A stretch of DNA of 64,000 nt from Candidatus Zhuqueibacterota bacterium (GCA_022616415.1 JAKEEU010000349.1:1-64000); one strand, 5' to 3'; numbered from the stretch's first letter, positions 15,911 through 24,833 are shown. Made by a program: numbers and translations. Notes: generated by a model not told the origin, from the sequence alone.

Positions 15911-18900
15911 ATGGACATGAGCACGTCCAATCTTGACAAAGTAGATGACTTGCAAAAGGCGAGAGAATACGCCCGCCAAGATTTGCCTGCCTTGCTTGCC
16001 TTCTGTGCCGGGCTCATCAAAAAAGCCTCGGAACCGGAACGGGAATCCTATGCCGCTGCGATCGCAGATGAAGCTCTTGCTGCAAAAACGACAAAAGACG
16101 TAGTTCGCGCTTTTGCCATTGATGATGAGCCCGGTATGCGTATTTTTGCCGCACAGGTGCTCCAGCACTGTTCACCGAATAGCGATTTGTTTTTAGGGCT
16201 GGCGCAATGGCTGGCGACGGACGGCGATCAAACCGTTGCCGAGGCCGGGTTCAAAGTCTTGGGACGATGGTTAGAATCTAACAATCGCGTCGACGGATTT
16301 GTGAAAGACTTGCTGGACAGCAAGCTTATCTCCACCCATCAAGCAGCCCATCGTATTCTCGCACATGCAACCTCTGAGTATGGAACACGAAAGTCATCTC
16401 AAACTCTGGAAGATAAAGACTTTGATGTGCAACTTAAGGCCAGCAAAGATTCAAATCATTTGAGCACGCCTGGAACGCTGGAAACATTAATCCGGTCCCT
16501 CAAGGATGAGAATTGGTCAGTAAGACAAAACGCCGCCTCCACATTAGGTCGACTCGGTGATCTCCGTGCGGCTATGCCGTTACTAGAGACCTTGAGAGAC
16601 GAAGACGCTGATGTACGGCAAAGCGCTACCGGAGCTTTGGGGCAGTTAGGTAGCGTCGTAGCTTTGCAAGCATTGTTGCGAGTCCTTGCAGACAAAGATG
16701 CGGCGGTACGACAGAGTGCGGCTCAGGCATTGGGACAGTTGGGCGATGCCGGCGCGGTTAGAGCATTGCTGAGGGCACTGAAGGACGAAAATGAAAGCGT
16801 ACGAAAGAGTGCCGTTCAAGCGCTTGGGCAGCTGGGTGATGTTCGAGCGATAGAACCACTGCTTACGGCACTCGAGGATAAAAGCGAAGAAGTACGCAAA
16901 AGTGCGGCGTTGGCACTTGGACGGCTCGGCCGTGGCAATGTGCAACTCTTCGTGCAACTCGAGAGGCTGGCGCTTGGACGACGCGGTCGTGATGATTCGC
17001 AGTTCTTCACGCAACTCAATGCGCTAGACTCTGATGAGCTAGACACATGGAATAATCTCCATGATCTTTGTTACGCTGCCTGTCTTGCCATTAATTCGCT
17101 TGTTGCGATCTACCCCGAACGGGCTTTTCGTTTGGCAGAAGAAAAACTGCGCCTTTCGGGGAACAATCTCGTGCAGCGATCTTTGTTTTTAGAGATAATC
17201 GGGCGTTGCGCGTTTTTGGGTATTCAGGGGGCCGTCGATGCAATTGAAGATTTGAGAAAAAGCGACAAATCTTCCGAGCGTGCTGATGCGGCGGCTTTGC
17301 TTGGGGAGTTATTGCCCGTGAAAACTAATCATATCCTTGAAGCATTTGAAAAACTTGCTGATGATGACGATTGGATCGTGCGCGAGGCCGTCGCGATACC
17401 TCTGGCGCATCGAAGCCTGTTTTGTGCACAAGCTACAGAGAAAATTCTTCATGCGTTGAGTGATGACGAAGAAATTGCTGTGGTTTATTCGGCATTAACG
17501 GCTTTAGAGTTGGTGACCGGTCAGCAGGGCGTCTTTTTAGCCCAGCGCCGTCTCCGTCGATATGCAAAAAGCTCGCGACGATCTAAGTTCTTAGACCGCT
17601 GGCATTACAAGCTGCAAGAGCGCACCCGAGGTGGATTTGGGCCTTCCTTTTCAACAAACCTTTTTGGGTCTGATGCCACCTTACAAAACACTGCAATCGA
17701 TGAAAAAGATGAACCAGATCTTGCCGCTTTAAACTGGCAGCAGATTGAAAGGTATAAAGTTCTTGAAGCGAGAGTTAAGGAAGAAGAAGCAGCGGTTCAG
17801 GAAGCACGCGTTAGATATGACCAGCATCAGAAAGACCGGGAACGCCGACAAGGGGTTGCCGCGATCGGAGCGGTAGTGGCGATTGTTGCGTTGGTCATCG
17901 ACCTGGCAAACCGATTGCTCAACAGCGACAGCAATGCGCTTGGCATTATTCTGCCGCTCTGTATTATTGCGCTAATCATTGTCGTCGCGATGTATATCAC
18001 CTGGGGCACTCGCAGTCGCGAACTCGGCGCATGGCTGTTAGAAATCGAAGACCGTTACACGGAAGATCGTCGAAAGCTGCGTGAAGTGATCGTTCGCTAT
18101 CGTGTCAACTCTATTGAGGAGTTGGTACAGCGTCGGTTGCAATCCGTCGAACTCGGATTTATAGAACCGGAGTTGTTCTATGAGAAGGAAGATGAATCCA
18201 GACGTTCTCTGGTAGGTCTGACGGAACTTCCATATCCAAAACACCGCAAGGTGAACCGTGACGAACTGCGTCTTTTGCTGCAACAATTGGAGTATTTTGT
18301 CACGGGTCAGAAGCAATCGCTGGAGGCTTTGGAACGGCTCCTGCGGTTGCTTCCCGAACCCTTGATTTTCTATTTTATCTACAAACAGCTACGTGATGGG
18401 CAAAGTCGCTCTGTTTGTCGCCTATTTTACGATTCAGCCTCACTGATCGATAGGATTGAATCTGCTGAGTTCTTTCGAGAACGAGAAACGGCGCGTCTGC
18501 GTAACCAATTGCCCCGACTACTGGAGCAGTTGGCGCAGGGTTTTCGAGAATTGCCGCTGTTTGAATATCGCGAAGAGCGTGCCGCGCAGTTCTTGTCTCT
18601 ACGCCAGTTGCTTATTGCTTCGTCGTTGCCTGAAATTTTGCGGGCCCTGACTGCTTCCGAGAAAGAATTAAGCTCATTATCTAAAGGGCGGCATAAGCTG
18701 CGGGAAGAAGACGATCTCGGACGCTTGCTCATCAAGCTGAACCAAGCGATCAATCCGCTTCGCCAATATAGCGAGGAGGCCACCCTCTCCCTGCGCGTCG
18801 TGCCACTGTCCGAGACTATCTCCAATCTTGAAGAGACAGCGCGCCTCATCAGCTTTGAAGGCATAGAACCCTACCGTACAATTCTTATGCAGGTCATTTC

Positions 18901-20515
18901 AAATTGGCGGGAACTCCTACGTCTTGAAATTCGCCGGCTCGAGGGCGAAGCGAAATTGGAATTCTCCACTGTGGAAGAAGTGACAGCGGGTGAAACGATT
19001 ACGGTTGTATTAGAGATCCGCAACAATGGACCGGCGCCAGCGAGTAACTTTCGGGTTAAATTGCAGGGTAAGGGGCTCTTTGGGATTCAACCTACAGCAC
19101 AGACAATACCTTCATTGGCCGCAAACGAAAGCAAGACTCTGACATTCAGCGCTCGTAGTCGTGCAAAGCGATTTATTGCGGAATTTCTCATCACTTACGA
19201 TGATCTGTTGGCGAAAGCGAAAGACCGGCGCTATACTGCAACGATTGCCGTACGTACGCCGGTACGCGCTTGGAAAAAAATTTCCAATCCCTATCAGCCG
19301 GGATTGCCAACTCCGGAGGCTGTGGAACGGTTGTTCGTGGGACGCAAGGATGTTTTGAATTTCATCGAAGAAAACTTGGTCGGATCAGAAACCGAGCGTA
19401 TTGTGGTGCTCTATGGACATCGACGCACTGGTAAAACATGGATGCTCTTACGTTTGCAGGAACGCTTACCCGCAACGTATTTGCCAATCTATATCGATGT
19501 CCAAGAATTTACTGGTATCACCGGCGTTCCCGCCGTGCTGCAAATCTTTGCCGACGAAATTTTTCGTATGCTAAAGGAAAAAAGCGAGATCGATGCCAAA
19601 ACGTTTTCAACCATCCGTATTCCAACCCTTGAGCAATATGAACAAAACTATGCTTATTACTTTAAACGCAGCTTTTTAGATGATGTACAGAAAATACTTG
19701 GTGAGCGCAAATTGCTATGGCTTGTTGACGAATTTCAGGGGCTTGACGACATGGTCGTCTCCGGCAAGCTACCTGCAACTTTTATGGAATTTCTGCGCGA
19801 CTTGATGCAATTCGGCAAAAAGATGGCATTCGTCTTTGCCGGCACGCGGGAGATGACTGGGCGATACTGGTCGGTGTTCTTCAATATTGCCGTCCAACGT
19901 AAAATTGGTGTGCTCAATGATGCGGAAGCAGCAAAGCTGATCATAGATCCTGTTAAGCCTTTCGGCGTCGAACATGATCGCTTTGCGGTTCCACTCGTCA
20001 AGCAATTAACTGGCAATCACCCGTATTTCATCCAATTGCTCTGTGACCGCATCGTGTCCGAGCTCAACGCTCGACAGCAGATGCTGGTGAATGCCCAAAT
20101 CATCGAAGCGGCGGTGAGTGATTTGGTAATCAATGGCGCCTCAAATTTAAAGTTTTACTGGGCCGAGGTAATGGATGAGAAGGAGCGCGCAGTGTGCGGA
20201 ACCATGCAAGAGTTGCTGCGGCGCCGGGAGCACGCCGATGTCAGCAACATCTGGAAAGCGATGAGTGAGATCAATCCGCTTATTGCCGCAAAGGAGGTTT
20301 CAACCGCTCTGAAAAGCCTGGTCGAAAAAGATTTGCTGGAAAAAGATAAAACGCGCTTGGATACCTATCAATTCAAGATCGGATTGGTTGAGCGTTACAT
20401 CGGTGCTCACATTCCTTATGCTGAAACGCAAGAAAGAATAGGAAAGTTTTATGGCCGCCAAACCAGAGAAGAAGAAGAAGTGGACGATATTCTTGAGCCA
20501 CTCCTCCAAGGATAA
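15911..20515 (+). CDS. Giant HEAT-repeat, membrane-anchored STAND-like AAA ATPase
   Basis: The product is 1534 aa. An N-terminal region (1-190) is followed by at least five HEAT/PBS-lyase repeats at about 192-340 (units like EVRKSAALALGRLG), then more helical repeats. A coiled coil (about 615-650) leads into two adjacent transmembrane helices (about 651-670 and 677-699). A long helical domain runs from about 700 to 1015. A CARDB/Ig-like domain (about 1017-1118; LEIRNNGPAPASNFRVKL) precedes an AAA/STAND-like ATPase with FVGR, Walker A GHRRTGKT (1169-1176) and Walker B LLWLVDEFQGL. A winged-helix-like tail ends the protein. Its 3' end overlaps the TIR gene by 65 bases, so the two are translationally coupled. 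I infer an immune sensor or effector at the membrane; no family with this full architecture is known to me. Confidence 0.85.
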   Translation: MDMSTSNLDKVDDLQKAREYARQDLPALLAFCAGLIKKASEPERESYAAAIADEALAAKTTKDVVRAFAIDDEPGMRIFAAQVLQHCSPNSDLFLGLAQWLATDGDQTVAEAGFKVLGRWLESNNRVDGFVKDLLDSKLISTHQAAHRILAHATSEYGTRKSSQTLEDKDFDVQLKASKDSNHLSTPGTLETLIRSLKDENWSVRQNAASTLGRLGDLRAAMPLLETLRDEDADVRQSATGALGQLGSVVALQALLRVLADKDAAVRQSAAQALGQLGDAGAVRALLRALKDENESVRKSAVQALGQLGDVRAIEPLLTALEDKSEEVRKSAALALGRLGRGNVQLFVQLERLALGRRGRDDSQFFTQLNALDSDELDTWNNLHDLCYAACLAINSLVAIYPERAFRLAEEKLRLSGNNLVQRSLFLEIIGRCAFLGIQGAVDAIEDLRKSDKSSERADAAALLGELLPVKTNHILEAFEKLADDDDWIVREAVAIPLAHRSLFCAQATEKILHALSDDEEIAVVYSALTALELVTGQQGVFLAQRRLRRYAKSSRRSKFLDRWHYKLQERTRGGFGPSFSTNLFGSDATLQNTAIDEKDEPDLAALNWQQIERYKVLEARVKEEEAAVQEARVRYDQHQKDRERRQGVAAIGAVVAIVALVIDLANRLLNSDSNALGIILPLCIIALIIVVAMYITWGTRSRELGAWLLEIEDRYTEDRRKLREVIVRYRVNSIEELVQRRLQSVELGFIEPELFYEKEDESRRSLVGLTELPYPKHRKVNRDELRLLLQQLEYFVTGQKQSLEALERLLRLLPEPLIFYFIYKQLRDGQSRSVCRLFYDSASLIDRIESAEFFRERETARLRNQLPRLLEQLAQGFRELPLFEYREERAAQFLSLRQLLIASSLPEILRALTASEKELSSLSKGRHKLREEDDLGRLLIKLNQAINPLRQYSEEATLSLRVVPLSETISNLEETARLISFEGIEPYRTILMQVISNWRELLRLEIRRLEGEAKLEFSTVEEVTAGETITVVLEIRNNGPAPASNFRVKLQGKGLFGIQPTAQTIPSLAANESKTLTFSARSRAKRFIAEFLITYDDLLAKAKDRRYTATIAVRTPVRAWKKISNPYQPGLPTPEAVERLFVGRKDVLNFIEENLVGSETERIVVLYGHRRTGKTWMLLRLQERLPATYLPIYIDVQEFTGITGVPAVLQIFADEIFRMLKEKSEIDAKTFSTIRIPTLEQYEQNYAYYFKRSFLDDVQKILGERKLLWLVDEFQGLDDMVVSGKLPATFMEFLRDLMQFGKKMAFVFAGTREMTGRYWSVFFNIAVQRKIGVLNDAEAAKLIIDPVKPFGVEHDRFAVPLVKQLTGNHPYFIQLLCDRIVSELNARQQMLVNAQIIEAAVSDLVINGASNLKFYWAEVMDEKERAVCGTMQELLRRREHADVSNIWKAMSEINPLIAAKEVSTALKSLVEKDLLEKDKTRLDTYQFKIGLVERYIGAHIPYAETQERIGKFYGRQTREEEEVDDILEPLLQG

Positions 20516-21998
20516 GCCATTCGTCGATTGGCTCTATAGCAAGCTCCGCAGCGCGGATTTGACTGTCTGGTACGACAAGTATGAAATTCTGGTGGGCGAT
20601 TCCATCGTTAAAAGAATAGACGAAGGCCTTAACGGAAGTGAACTTCTTATTGCAGTGATCTCAAAGGGGTCTGCAAAATCCAATTGGGTGGAAGCCGAGC
20701 TTGAACCTAAAATACTACAACAGATTGAAGGGCAAAACATAGCCGTCCTGCCGGTGGTTTTGGATAAAACTGACCCGGGCGAAATGTCGTCATTTCTGAA
20801 AGGCAAAAAGTGGATCCGGTTTCCGCGCCAAGGCTCGGAGGAAAAATTCAGAGAATTGGTGGAAAGCATCGAAGGGCATCTGGTGCGACGCGGTCTGCTT
20901 AAAAATAGGCGTATATTCAGCGTCGGACGGCCTACTGTGCAAAATCCCTTTGGCTTGCGCGGCGGTATCGAGCCGGAGCGGTTCATTGTGCCAGAGCGCC
21001 TGATCAGAGAAATCACAGAAGACCTGGTCAAAAAGCAATCAATCTCCATCGTTGGAGCGCGAATGATGGGCAAGACCTCCTTGCTTAAATTTCTGGCCTC
21101 ACCAAGATGCCGGGCCTATTATCGTGAAAGTGGCCAAGTCCCGGAACTGCAGTTTGTTTATTTCGATTTTCAAGAGTATTCCCGCAAAAGTCGAAATGCC
21201 TTATTGCCTGAGCTAGCGCATGCCATGTCAGACGCACTTTCTGATAAGGAACGGTTTCAAGGTCAAACTCACGCGGAAGCGCTCAATTGGATCAAGCAAA
21301 CGGTGGGCCGGCGTCGAACCGGAGATCGGCTCTGGATTCTACTCTTTGACGAATTTGATCGGGTGGTTGAATTAAGGGGAATCGATAAGCCCTTTTTTGA
21401 CGAGCTGCGCAGCTTGCCCCAGCACTACAATATTTGCCTTGTCATTGCCTCGCGTCAGCAGGTCAGCGATCTGCCCTTGCCTCAGAGTGTCGGCACCTCA
21501 CCTTTTTTTAATTTCTTAAAAGAGCATTTCTTGGCGGTTTGGGATGAACCTGTGGCGCGATCTTTGATGTTTAAACCTCGGGGAAAGAAGTTGAAACTGT
21601 TTGCTGCTGATGATTTTGCCTTCGTGACTTCCTTGACGGCAAATCACCCCTTGCTACTACAAATAGGATGTTACCACCTTTTTAATGCCCGTCGTACTGC
21701 CGGGAAAAAGGTGATCGATTATGACCATCTATGCGACGGTTATATGCAAGAGGCCGAGAGCATCTACCGTTATTATTGGAATAGCGAGATTAGCAATTCA
21801 GAACGGAGTTGGTTACAGGACTGCCAACAGGCTTTAAAAAGAAAGGATGTCCATGCTCTGCAAGCGCTTGCGAAAGATACTGCTAAACGTAAGAATTCAA
21901 CAATAAGAATTAAGCTCACTAAATTAGGCCTTGTCTCACCAGGAGCAAGCCCTATCGCTCTTCCGACTGGCTTTCAGTCATTTTTAACAAAGTTCTGA
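20451..21998 (+). CDS. TIR domain - STAND-like ATPase fusion
   Basis: The product is 515 aa. A TIR_2-type domain spans residues 11-140. It opens IFLSHSSKDKPFVDWLY and has SNWVEAELEP (77-86), where Glu83 matches the catalytic Glu of NAD-cleaving TIR domains (W-x3-E). A linker with NPFG and PERFIVPERL leads to a P-loop ATPase with GARMMGKTS near residue 205 and a Walker B WILLFDEFDRV near 300. A helical/winged C-terminus follows. It starts inside the preceding gene, with AGGAAAG upstream of its ATG. TIR plus NTPase-switch proteins commonly deplete NAD+ after sensing phage. Here the ATPase resembles that of its larger partner, so hetero-oligomerisation is plausible but unproven. Confidence 0.88.
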   Translation: MAAKPEKKKKWTIFLSHSSKDKPFVDWLYSKLRSADLTVWYDKYEILVGDSIVKRIDEGLNGSELLIAVISKGSAKSNWVEAELEPKILQQIEGQNIAVLPVVLDKTDPGEMSSFLKGKKWIRFPRQGSEEKFRELVESIEGHLVRRGLLKNRRIFSVGRPTVQNPFGLRGGIEPERFIVPERLIREITEDLVKKQSISIVGARMMGKTSLLKFLASPRCRAYYRESGQVPELQFVYFDFQEYSRKSRNALLPELAHAMSDALSDKERFQGQTHAEALNWIKQTVGRRRTGDRLWILLFDEFDRVVELRGIDKPFFDELRSLPQHYNICLVIASRQQVSDLPLPQSVGTSPFFNFLKEHFLAVWDEPVARSLMFKPRGKKLKLFAADDFAFVTSLTANHPLLLQIGCYHLFNARRTAGKKVIDYDHLCDGYMQEAESIYRYYWNSEISNSERSWLQDCQQALKRKDVHALQALAKDTAKRKNSTIRIKLTKLGLVSPGASPIALPTGFQSFLTKF

Positions 21999-22001
21999 GC
22001 T

Positions 22002-22215
22002 TCAGCTTCGCAAGTCACGCATGAGTTCTTCAACACTTTTGAATGGTCCTGCGACTCTTTCAGCCTTGATGTCTCCCTCAGCTTCCTCTTCCATGAGATC
22101 TTGAATTTTGTCAGATTTCCTCGTCACCACCTCCCACATAATCCCCAACAGCACCTCAATTCCCTCGCCGCTCGCCGCGGAAAGGCGGCAAATGGGATGA
22201 ACGGTGTGCTACAAA
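22002..22215 (-). pseudogene. Chimeric remnant: Obg C-terminus fused in frame to antitoxin C-terminus
   Basis: On the minus strand an open stretch of about 70 codons reads first as the end of Obg (CRLSAASGEGIEVLLGIMWE). It then passes without a break into the end of the AbrB-type antitoxin (DLMEEEAEGDIKAERVAGPF...MRDLRS), stopping at 22002. Intact versions of both genes lie at 23848-24828 and 23444-23722. The copies differ at many bases, so the duplication is not recent. There is no start codon or ribosome site. The obg stop, the spacer and the antitoxin's DNA-binding part have been deleted. Confidence 0.75.
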
Positions 22216-22255
22216 ATGTCTGGTTGACGGCCGCATGTTTTGGCCGAAATTTCCC

Positions 22256-22284
22256 TTGACACCCTTGAAAGAATTTTGTAATAT
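22256..22284 (+). promoter_or_regulatory. Promoter of the DUF2281/MazF pair
   Basis: TTGACA (256-261), a 17-base spacer and TAATAT (279-284) give a near-ideal sigma-70 promoter. AAGGAG (300-305) precedes the ATG at 22314. Upstream ATGTTTTGGCC resembles the loop sequence of the operator at 14716-14730. Confidence 0.75.
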
Positions 22285-22313
22285 ACAATTGATTACTTTA
22301 AGGAGAAAAGCCA

Positions 22314-22544
22314 ATGACAGCTCATCAAGCCACAATTTCCAAGATTCAACAACTTCCCGAATTGCTCGTCCACGAAGTGAGCGATTTTGTTGACTTCTTA
22401 TTGACGAAGCACGATAGCACACGCTGGCAAATGTGGACACACTTTGTCGAGGCACAACAGCTTACCGAATCGGACTTCGTTGACTACTTAACAAATCTTG
22501 AAGACTACGAGAATCGTTTGGCACGCGGAGAGATTCAATGGTAA
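22314..22544 (+). CDS. DUF2281-like antitoxin
   Basis: The product is 76 aa. The N-terminal helical stretch (ISKIQQLPELLVHEVSDFVDFLL) is the DUF2281 pattern seen in small antitoxins. Its 3' end overlaps the MazF-type toxin gene by seven bases. A strong promoter and ribosome site lie upstream. It would neutralise the downstream toxin and probably autoregulate. Confidence 0.75.
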   Translation: MTAHQATISKIQQLPELLVHEVSDFVDFLLTKHDSTRWQMWTHFVEAQQLTESDFVDYLTNLEDYENRLARGEIQW

Positions 22545-22882
22545 CGATTAACCGTGGCGACGTTGTTCTGTGTGATTTAAATCCAGTAATCGGGACAGAA
22601 CAAGCTGGAATAAGGCCAGTGGTTATTTTGCAAATCGATCGGGCAAATACGGCGAGTCCCCATACAATCATAGCGCCCTTTACGACAAAGATAAAACGGC
22701 CTCTTTTGCCTTCTCATGCTTCTGTTCCAGCAGGCGTGGGCGGGCTGAGCCAGGATTCCGTCGTTCTCTGCGAACAGGTTCGAGTGATCGATAAACAAAG
22801 GATTATCAAGGTTCTTGGCCACCTGGACGCCCCCTATCTTGCAGAAATAGCAAAGGCTCTTCGCGCGATTTTGGGAGTATAA
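22538..22882 (+). CDS. MazF/PemK-type endoribonuclease toxin
   Basis: The product is 114 aa, typical of the family. The opening INRGDVVLCDLNPVIGTEQAGIRP (given by its ends INRGDVVLCDLNP and GTEQAGIRP) is diagnostic, and later PFTTK, VLCEQVRVIDK and LGHL segments fit. It overlaps the antitoxin, so the two are co-translated. It lies between the two copies of the obg/antitoxin edge. Confidence 0.9.
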   Translation: MVTINRGDVVLCDLNPVIGTEQAGIRPVVILQIDRANTASPHTIIAPFTTKIKRPLLPSHASVPAGVGGLSQDSVVLCEQVRVIDKQRIIKVLGHLDAPYLAEIAKALRAILGV

Positions 22883-22886
22883 AAAA

Positions 22887-23233
22887 TTGGAAATTGATGG
22901 GGAAAAAATTGGAAATATGGACATTGTAAAAGCAAACGGTCGGATACTGAATGAAATCTGCCGCGTGCTGAAACGTAGCCGTGCTGAAGAAGGATTCTCT
23001 TATCGCACTCATCACGCTGGCCGAAATGATCCGGCTGATCCATCGACATGGAGTCTTCCTGTTTGCCACGGCCCACCTGGATTACAGCGTTGAATATCAA
23101 CCGTTACTTGCGTGCATTTCCGCAGTATCAGGCTGTATTATCCCACTTTGGTGTCAATCCCAAGAGCGTATTTATTACGGATGCAGTAGAATATCATGCG
23201 GCCCAATCCGGCGCAAGAAATAGGTATCACCTT
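22887..23233 (+). pseudogene. Broken, unrecognised gene remnant
   Basis: Protein-like sequence is spread over several frames: SLIALITLAEMIRLIHRHGV in one, then INRYLRAFPQYQAVLSHFGV and NPKSVFITDAVEYHAAQSG in another. The frame appears to switch near 23090. No single frame covers the region and I recognise no family. The 3' end runs into the convergent RelE-type toxin gene. Confidence 0.4.
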
Positions 23234-23441
23234 TGATCTGAAAAGTAAAGCGATAACCCTCCGTCACGCGGGCTTCATATACGCCCATCTTCCCCCACTT
23301 GCCTTTCATCTTCTTCGTGCGGAGGGAAGGATGCCGGGGATTCTGAAGCAAGAGCTCAAACTGCTTTTCAGCCCGATCTTGAATCTCTTGAGTTAGCTGT
23401 TTGAAATCTCGGCGAAATGATCCGCTTCGAAAAAACTCCAT
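23175..23441 (-). CDS. RelE/ParE-superfamily toxin
   Basis: The product is 88 aa. It has the compact RelE fold pattern: FRRDFKQLTQEIQDRAEKQF, a basic KGKWGKMGVYEARVTEGYRF strand block (ends KGKWGK and EGYRF) and a final FLRRIGPHDILLHP. The gene starts three bases after the antitoxin's stop, in the antitoxin-first order. It probably cleaves mRNA on the ribosome. Confidence 0.82.
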   Translation of the reverse strand: MEFFRSGSFRRDFKQLTQEIQDRAEKQFELLLQNPRHPSLRTKKMKGKWGKMGVYEARVTEGYRFTFQIKGDTYFLRRIGPHDILLHP

Positions 23442-23443
23442 GA

Positions 23444-23722
23444 TCAGCTTCGCAAGTCACGCATGAGGTCTTCAACACTTTTGAATGGCCCAGCGACTCT
23501 TCCAGCCTTGATGTCTTCTTCGGCTTCTTCTTCCATGAGATCCCAGATTTTGTCAGAAAACGAACGGTGATTCTTCCTGGACTTTTTGCTCGGCAGCATG
23601 ACAATCACACTGCCGAAAATTGCTCCTATTTCGATGAATTCACCGTCTTTCAAGCGCAAACTTCGCGCGATAGAAGCCGGAATTGTTACTTGCCGGCCAG
23701 ACCGAATTTTTACTTTTGTCAT
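23444..23722 (-). CDS. AbrB/SpoVT-type antitoxin
   Basis: The product is 92 aa from ATG 23722. A swapped-hairpin DNA-binding domain (TKVKIRSGRQVTIPASIARSL) opens the protein. An acidic tail (LMEEEAEEDIKAGRVAGPF) follows, which would cover the toxin. It lies immediately upstream of the RelE-type gene. The tail is duplicated in the chimeric remnant at 22002-22215. It lies about 125 bases downstream of obg on the same strand. Confidence 0.85.
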   Translation of the reverse strand: MTKVKIRSGRQVTIPASIARSLRLKDGEFIEIGAIFGSVIVMLPSKKSRKNHRSFSDKIWDLMEEEAEEDIKAGRVAGPFKSVEDLMRDLRS

Positions 23723-23847
23723 CGGATAAACCCGTGAGTTTGATTGTGCAACTGGCATTGAAGCCAAGTCTCTTGCAGAGGGATAAAACTTTTCAATAAT
23801 AAATTAGCAATTTGATGCGAAAAAAACAAGAAGGAACTTTGTCGGCT

Positions 23848-24828
23848 TTATTTAGCTTTCACCATCTCCCACATCATCCCCAGTAGCGTCTCAATCCCCT
23901 CGCCGCTCGCGGCGGAAATACGGCAAGCCGGATAGCCGGTGCTCTGCAAGAATTGACCTCCAATATTTTTATCCGTCACCAAATCCATTTTTGTCAATGC
24001 CACGATGCGCGGCTTTTGCACGAGCGTGGGGTTGTAGCTTTCCATTTCGTTGATTAAAGTTTGATAGTCCGAAGCCAAATTGTCCGAGGTCGCGTCAATC
24101 AGTACGACTAAAACCGAGGTGCGCTCGATGTGGCGCAAAAATTCGATGCCGAGGCCGCGGCCTTCATGGGCGCCTTCGATGAGGCCGGGGATGTCGGCGA
24201 CGACGAAGCTGTTTTCGTCTTTGTAGGAGACAACGCCGAGATTCGGCGTGAGCGTGGTGAAAGGATAGTCCGCAATTTTCGGCCGCGCGGCGCTGATGCG
24301 CGCGAGCAAAGTGGATTTGCCCGCATTAGGCAAGCCGACCAAGCCGACATCGGCGAGCAGCTTCAGCTCAAGAATCAGCCAACGACTTTCGCCCAGCTCG
24401 CCGACTTCCCACTCCCGCGGCGCTTGATGCGTGGAGGTGACGAAGCGCGCATTGCCGCGTCCGCCGCGTCCGCCCTTGGCGATGATCACGCGTTCGTCCG
24501 CTTTAACCAAATCTGCCAGCACAGAGCTGGTTTCAGCGTCTTTGATGACAGTGCCGGGCGGCACGTTAATGAGAACCTCTTTGCCATCACGGCCGGTCTT
24601 GTTGGCACCTTTGCCGTGCTCGCCGCGCTCGGCGCGAAAATGCTTGCGCATCTGAAAATCCTGCAGCGTGCGCATGCCGGCGTTGACCTGCATGATCACG
24701 TCGCCGCCTTTGCCGCCGTCGCCGCCATCCGGGCCGCCCTTGGGAACGTATTTTTCTCGGCGAAAGCTCATGCAGCCGCTGCCACCGCGGCCGGCTTCGA
24801 TGTAAATTTTGGCGTAGTCGATGAACAT
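23848..24828 (-). CDS. obg: GTPase Obg/CgtA
   Basis: The product is 326 aa. The glycine-rich Obg fold occupies the first 155 residues (FIDYAKIYIEAGRGGSGC, GGDGGKGGDV). The G domain follows, with GLPNAGKST, DIPGLIEGA and TKMDLV. The C-terminal OCT domain of longer Obg proteins is absent. The ATG at 24828 is the family start; an upstream in-frame extension is only the heptad repeat translated. Obg acts in late 50S assembly and stress signalling. Confidence 0.95.
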   Translation of the reverse strand: MFIDYAKIYIEAGRGGSGCMSFRREKYVPKGGPDGGDGGKGGDVIMQVNAGMRTLQDFQMRKHFRAERGEHGKGANKTGRDGKEVLINVPPGTVIKDAETSSVLADLVKADERVIIAKGGRGGRGNARFVTSTHQAPREWEVGELGESRWLILELKLLADVGLVGLPNAGKSTLLARISAARPKIADYPFTTLTPNLGVVSYKDENSFVVADIPGLIEGAHEGRGLGIEFLRHIERTSVLVVLIDATSDNLASDYQTLINEMESYNPTLVQKPRIVALTKMDLVTDKNIGGQFLQSTGYPACRISAASGEGIETLLGMMWEMVKAK

Positions 24829-24833
24829 GATCT

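Noticed and set aside
15911..20515. Frameshift splitting or fusing the giant gene
   Set aside because: The frame is open for 1534 codons with coherent domains in sequence, and no internal start with a strong ribosome site is needed to explain it.
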